From: Pseudomonadota bacterium
GTDB taxonomy: Bacteria; Pseudomonadota; Alphaproteobacteria; Rhizobiales; Xanthobacteraceae
DNA length: 9,975 nucleotides
Direction: 5' to 3'
NCBI GenBank assembly: GCA_023442085.1
Contig: JAEZMT010000452.1
Location: forward strand, 1 to 9,975
A program made the translations under genes and the position numbers. Positions within the stretch are counted from its first letter, which is position 1. Each line of letters opens with the position of its first letter. Under the pieces are notes generated by a model. The model did not search any database and was not told where the DNA came from. It saw only the letters and a program-made list of their open reading frames with translations. This document shows, in pieces, positions 7,881-9,975 of this stretch.

Positions 7881-7901
7881 GGCGCGGAGGCCCTCCGCGC
7901 C
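7881..7901 (+). terminator. Candidate terminator hairpin after the CBS gene
   Basis: GGCGCGGAG pairs perfectly with CTCCGCGCC around a three-base GCC loop, starting 11 bases after the CBS stop. Only a short GTT follows, not a proper T tract. It lies five bases before repeat copy B. Confidence 0.5.
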
Positions 7902-7905
7902 CGTT

Positions 7906-8066
7906 CCCCGGACGCATGCAGCGTGAGCGGAATGCGAGCCGGGGTCCAGCGCAAGGGACCGCCGCAGGCGCTTCACATCCTGCCGCTCTGAGGTCTTGCC
8001 CCGCTGCGCGGTCTTTCTCCTAGACCCCGGATCAGCGCTCCGGCTTGCGCCGTCGCTTGTCCGGGG
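7906..8066. repeat. 161-bp intergenic repeat, copy B, with 8-bp terminal inverted repeats
   Basis: Same length and orientation as copy A, 1599 bp further on. Both outer boundaries share CCCCGGAC and GTCCGGGG, and the right-hand stem-loop is at 8025-8066. The middle section (about 7976-8020) is the most diverged. No obvious target-site duplication flanks either copy. It sits in the gap between the convergent CBS and peroxiredoxin genes. Confidence 0.8.
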
Positions 8067-8075
8067 AACAGCTTT

Positions 8076-8097
8076 GCCCTCCGGTGGACCGGAGGGC
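8076..8097 (-). terminator. Perfect palindrome, candidate terminator after the peroxiredoxin gene
   Basis: GCCCTCCGGT and ACCGGAGGGC form a perfect 10-bp inverted repeat around GG (practically a 9-bp stem with a four-base loop). It begins 22 bases beyond the peroxiredoxin stop on the minus strand. No T run follows on that strand. On the plus strand it could also stop read-through from the CBS gene, so a bidirectional role is possible. Confidence 0.5.
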
Positions 8098-8119
8098 GAC
8101 TGTCAAAGCAAGAGACGCC

Positions 8120-8758
8120 TCACGCGCCGGGCTGGCGCACCACGCGCAGGTAGGGCTTCACGGTGGTCCAGCCCTCCGGGAACTTCTCCTTGGCGGCGGC
8201 GTCGGAGAGCGAGGGGACGATGATGACGTCGTCGCCCTGCTTCCAGTCCACCGGCGTCGCCACAGAGTGCTTGGCGGTGAGCTGGAGACTGTCCACCACG
8301 CGCAGGATTTCCGCGAAGTTGCGGCCGGTGGAGGCCGGATAGGTGAGCGACAGCTTCAGCTTCTTGTCCGGGCCGATGATGAACACCGAGCGCACGGTGA
8401 GCGTGTCGTTCGCATTGGGGTGGATGAGGTCGTAGAGGTCGGAGACCTTCTTGTCGGAATCCGCGATCAGCGGGAAGTTCAGGGTGGCGCCGGTGGCGTC
8501 CTTGATGTCGCCGACCCAGGCCGGGTGGTTGTCGATGGCATCCACAGACAGGCCGAGCAGCTTGACGCCGCGCTTGTCGAATTCCGGCTTCAGGTGCGAC
8601 GCCTGCCCCAGCTCCGTGGTGCAGACCGGGGTGAAGTTCTTGGGGTGGGAAAACAGGATGCCCCAGCTGTCGCCGAGCCACTCATGAAACTTGATGGGGC
8701 CTTCGGTGGTCACGGCCTCGAAATCCGGAACCACATCGCCCAGTCGCAGCGTCGCCAT
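8120..8758 (-). CDS. 1-Cys peroxiredoxin (Prx6 type)
   Basis: A 212-residue cytoplasmic thiol peroxidase that reduces hydrogen peroxide and organic peroxides. The peroxidatic motif FSHPKNFTPVCTTELG (about 36-51) carries C46, with T43 and P44 of the PxxxT/SxxC pattern and R123 completing the active site. H38 and the long C-terminal extension (about 165-212, including KFPEGWTTVKPYLR) identify the Prx6 group. C46 is the only cysteine, so it is a true 1-Cys enzyme needing an external reductant. The ATG at 8758 is chosen because it begins MATLRLGDVVPDFEA, the normal N-terminus, with GGAGA seven bases upstream. A longer frame back to 8821 adds a 21-residue non-homologous stretch that overlaps the promoter. 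The AT-rich promoter carries a palindrome that may be a redox operator. The gene is convergent with the CBS gene and divergent from the hydrolase gene. Confidence 0.96.
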   Translation of the reverse strand: MATLRLGDVVPDFEAVTTEGPIKFHEWLGDSWGILFSHPKNFTPVCTTELGQASHLKPEFDKRGVKLLGLSVDAIDNHPAWVGDIKDATGATLNFPLIADSDKKVSDLYDLIHPNANDTLTVRSVFIIGPDKKLKLSLTYPASTGRNFAEILRVVDSLQLTAKHSVATPVDWKQGDDVIIVPSLSDAAAKEKFPEGWTTVKPYLRVVRQPGA

Positions 8759-8786
8759 GGTCGTCTCCAATAAACATCCAAAAACT

Positions 8787-8817
8787 GTATATCGTTCGAT
8801 TATACTACAAGTTCGAT
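8787..8817 (-). promoter_or_regulatory. Promoter and candidate operator of the peroxiredoxin gene
   Basis: An AT-rich island in GC-rich DNA. Read on the minus strand, TATAAT (8804-8799) is a perfect -10 box about 40 bases before the start codon. It lies inside a near-perfect inverted repeat on the plus strand, GTATATCG-TT-CGATTATAC (8787-8805, one extra T in the right arm). The heptamer GTTCGAT occurs twice, at 8794-8800 and 8811-8817, 17 bp apart. No good -35 is seen, which fits a regulator-dependent promoter. Peroxide control is inferred from the gene, not from a recognised OxyR consensus. Confidence 0.5.
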
Positions 8818-8841
8818 GCATTTAAAGCGGATTCACGCCCT

Positions 8842-8871
8842 ATCGACCGCGTGTCGCGGCCGCATCGACCG
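8842..8871. repeat. Octamer direct repeat in the divergent promoter region
   Basis: ATCGACCG occurs at 8842-8849 and 8864-8871, 22 bp apart (about two helical turns), around a GCGGCCGC palindrome. Lying between the divergent peroxiredoxin and hydrolase genes, it could be a regulator site. In DNA this GC-rich an octamer pair can also arise by chance. Confidence 0.25.
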
Positions 8872-8972
8872 TGCCGTTCATCAGGCATCAGCCTTTATGT
8901 GCTCAAGTCTCAGCCCGGCCGGAGAGCCGATACGCTCCGCGATTCCGCGGGACCTGGAGGGAGAAAATTCAC

Positions 8973-9975
8973 ATGAAACGCATCCTGGCGGTGGCGCTCG
9001 CAGCCGTCCTTCCCTTCCAGCACGTCAGCCTCGCGGTGGCCTGCACGGCGGTGAACGTGGTCGCGGCGGACAAGACGGTGATCGCCGGGCGCACCATGGA
9101 ATGGGCGTTCGACATGAAGTGGACGCTCAAGAGCATCCCCAAGGGCACCACCCTGACGCTCACCGCGCCGGCGGATCTCGGCCTGCCCGAGAAGAAGGTG
9201 GCGACGCTCTATTCCGCCGTGGGTATCAGCGCCGAGGTCATCCCCGGCGGCGCCATTATCGAGGGGCAGAACGCGGCCGGCCTCGGCATGAGCGGCAATT
9301 TCCTGCCCGGCTTCACCACCTACCAGACGGTGACCAAGGCAGACACGGCCTATGTCTCCATCCTCGGCTTCGGCGCCTGGGCGCTCGGCATGCACGGCAC
9401 CGTCGCCGAGGTGCGCGCGGCGCTGGAGAAGACCAAGGTGTGGGCCGACGCCTCGCTGCCGAGCGGGCCGACCCCGCCCACCATCCACATGGTCTTCACC
9501 GACCGTTCGGGCGCGAGCATCATCGTGGAATATGTCGGTGGCCAGCTGCAGATCCACGACAATGTGGCGAGCGTGCTCACCAATTCGCCGACCTACGACT
9601 GGCACCTGCTCAACCTGCGCAACTATCTCAACCTCTCCACCATGGGCGTCAACGAGCTCCGGTTCGGCACGGCCAACGTCACGGCCATCGGCCAGGGCGG
9701 CGGCGCCACCGGCCTGCCGGGGGATTTCACCCCGCCTTCCCGCTTCGTGCGGGCGGCGTTCATGCGCCATTTCATGGCCCAGCCGAAGGACGCCGCCGAC
9801 GCCGTCACCTCCATCGGCCATATCCTGAACACGGTGGACATCCCGCTCGGCATCGCCCAGAGCAAGGACGGCGACACGGTGGTCTCGGACTACACCCAGT
9901 GGGTGGCCATCAAGGACCTCACCCACAACAAGCTGACCATCTCCGACTACGCCCACCGCACGACCTTCATCACCC
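8973..9975 (+). CDS. Exported choloylglycine hydrolase/penicillin acylase-family amidase, 3' end cut by window edge
   Basis: An Ntn-hydrolase that cleaves linear amide bonds. The family covers bile-salt hydrolase, penicillin V acylase and N-acyl-amide or N-acyl-homoserine-lactone acylases; the substrate here cannot be told. Residues 1-23 are a signal peptide (MKR, hydrophobic core, cleavage after VSLAVA) that would expose C24 as the N-terminal nucleophile (CTAVNVV). R40 in GRTMEW sits 16 residues on, as in the family. E43 stands where an Asp is usual in characterised members. N204 in LTNSPTYDW and R257 in PPSRFVRAAF match the remaining active-site residues. The visible 334 residues are close to the family's full length of roughly 350, so only the last few are missing. 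The ATG at 8973 follows a strong GGAGGGAGA ribosome site. The location is probably the periplasm. The gene diverges from the peroxiredoxin gene. Confidence 0.93.
   Translation, partial: MKRILAVALAAVLPFQHVSLAVACTAVNVVAADKTVIAGRTMEWAFDMKWTLKSIPKGTTLTLTAPADLGLPEKKVATLYSAVGISAEVIPGGAIIEGQNAAGLGMSGNFLPGFTTYQTVTKADTAYVSILGFGAWALGMHGTVAEVRAALEKTKVWADASLPSGPTPPTIHMVFTDRSGASIIVEYVGGQLQIHDNVASVLTNSPTYDWHLLNLRNYLNLSTMGVNELRFGTANVTAIGQGGGATGLPGDFTPPSRFVRAAFMRHFMAQPKDAADAVTSIGHILNTVDIPLGIAQSKDGDTVVSDYTQWVAIKDLTHNKLTISDYAHRTTFIT

Noticed and set aside
6307..8066. CRISPR-like array from repeated CCCCGG/CCGGGG motifs
   Set aside because: Only two large units 1.6 kb apart with genes between them; there is no regular short repeat-spacer pattern.
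8759..8821. Longer peroxiredoxin start adding 21 residues
   Set aside because: It would cover the AT-rich promoter and palindrome, lacks homology, and the start at 8758 has a proper GGAGA site.

Overview
The window is about 10 kb of very GC-rich DNA. Gene content and style point to an alphaproteobacterium, probably Hyphomicrobiales and perhaps Xanthobacteraceae-like. The grounds are a GlmM and an adenosine kinase of alphaproteobacterial type, a secreted small beta-barrel protein of the Omp25-like kind, a TTAA-N7-TTAA CtrA-like site, and CCCCGG/CCGGGG-bounded intergenic repeats. The lineage is an inference from style, not from a search. No rRNA, tRNA, CRISPR array or transposase gene was seen.

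Layout: (1) 1-1625, minus strand: a PfkB-family adenosine kinase followed 13 nt later by a PIF1/RecD-like helicase-type ATPase that runs off the left edge. (2) 1626-1964: divergent intergenic region. (3) 1965-3308, plus strand: glmM, complete, with all signature motifs. (4) 3309-5421: a hairpin-rich 314-bp spacer, then a two-gene, one-base-overlapping membrane module made of an atypical SDR fused to a DoxX-like membrane domain and a DUF2269-type four-helix membrane protein. The last codons of glmM plus ten bases after its stop recur exactly (25 of 25 bases) at 5422-5446, so the module lies between perfect direct repeats. (5) 5447-6309: a promoter region with a CtrA-like site and an exported outer-membrane beta-barrel protein. 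(6) 6307-8097: a rhomboid protease and a two-CBS-domain protein, each preceded or followed by one copy of a 161-bp noncoding repeat. (7) 8120-8758, minus strand: a 1-Cys peroxiredoxin. (8) 8973 to the right edge: an exported choloylglycine-hydrolase/penicillin-acylase family enzyme, nearly complete.

Most genes are separate transcription units with housekeeping, envelope or stress roles: GlmM feeds peptidoglycan and LPS precursor synthesis, the adenosine kinase salvages adenosine, the peroxiredoxin removes peroxides, and the rhomboid, beta-barrel protein and Ntn-hydrolase act in or across the envelope. The most interesting part is the 3309-5421 module. It looks like a small acquired cassette placed at the 3' end of glmM, with no recombinase of its own. 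The second interest is the paired 161-bp element with 8-bp terminal inverted repeats. All motif, identity and composition statements were made by eye.
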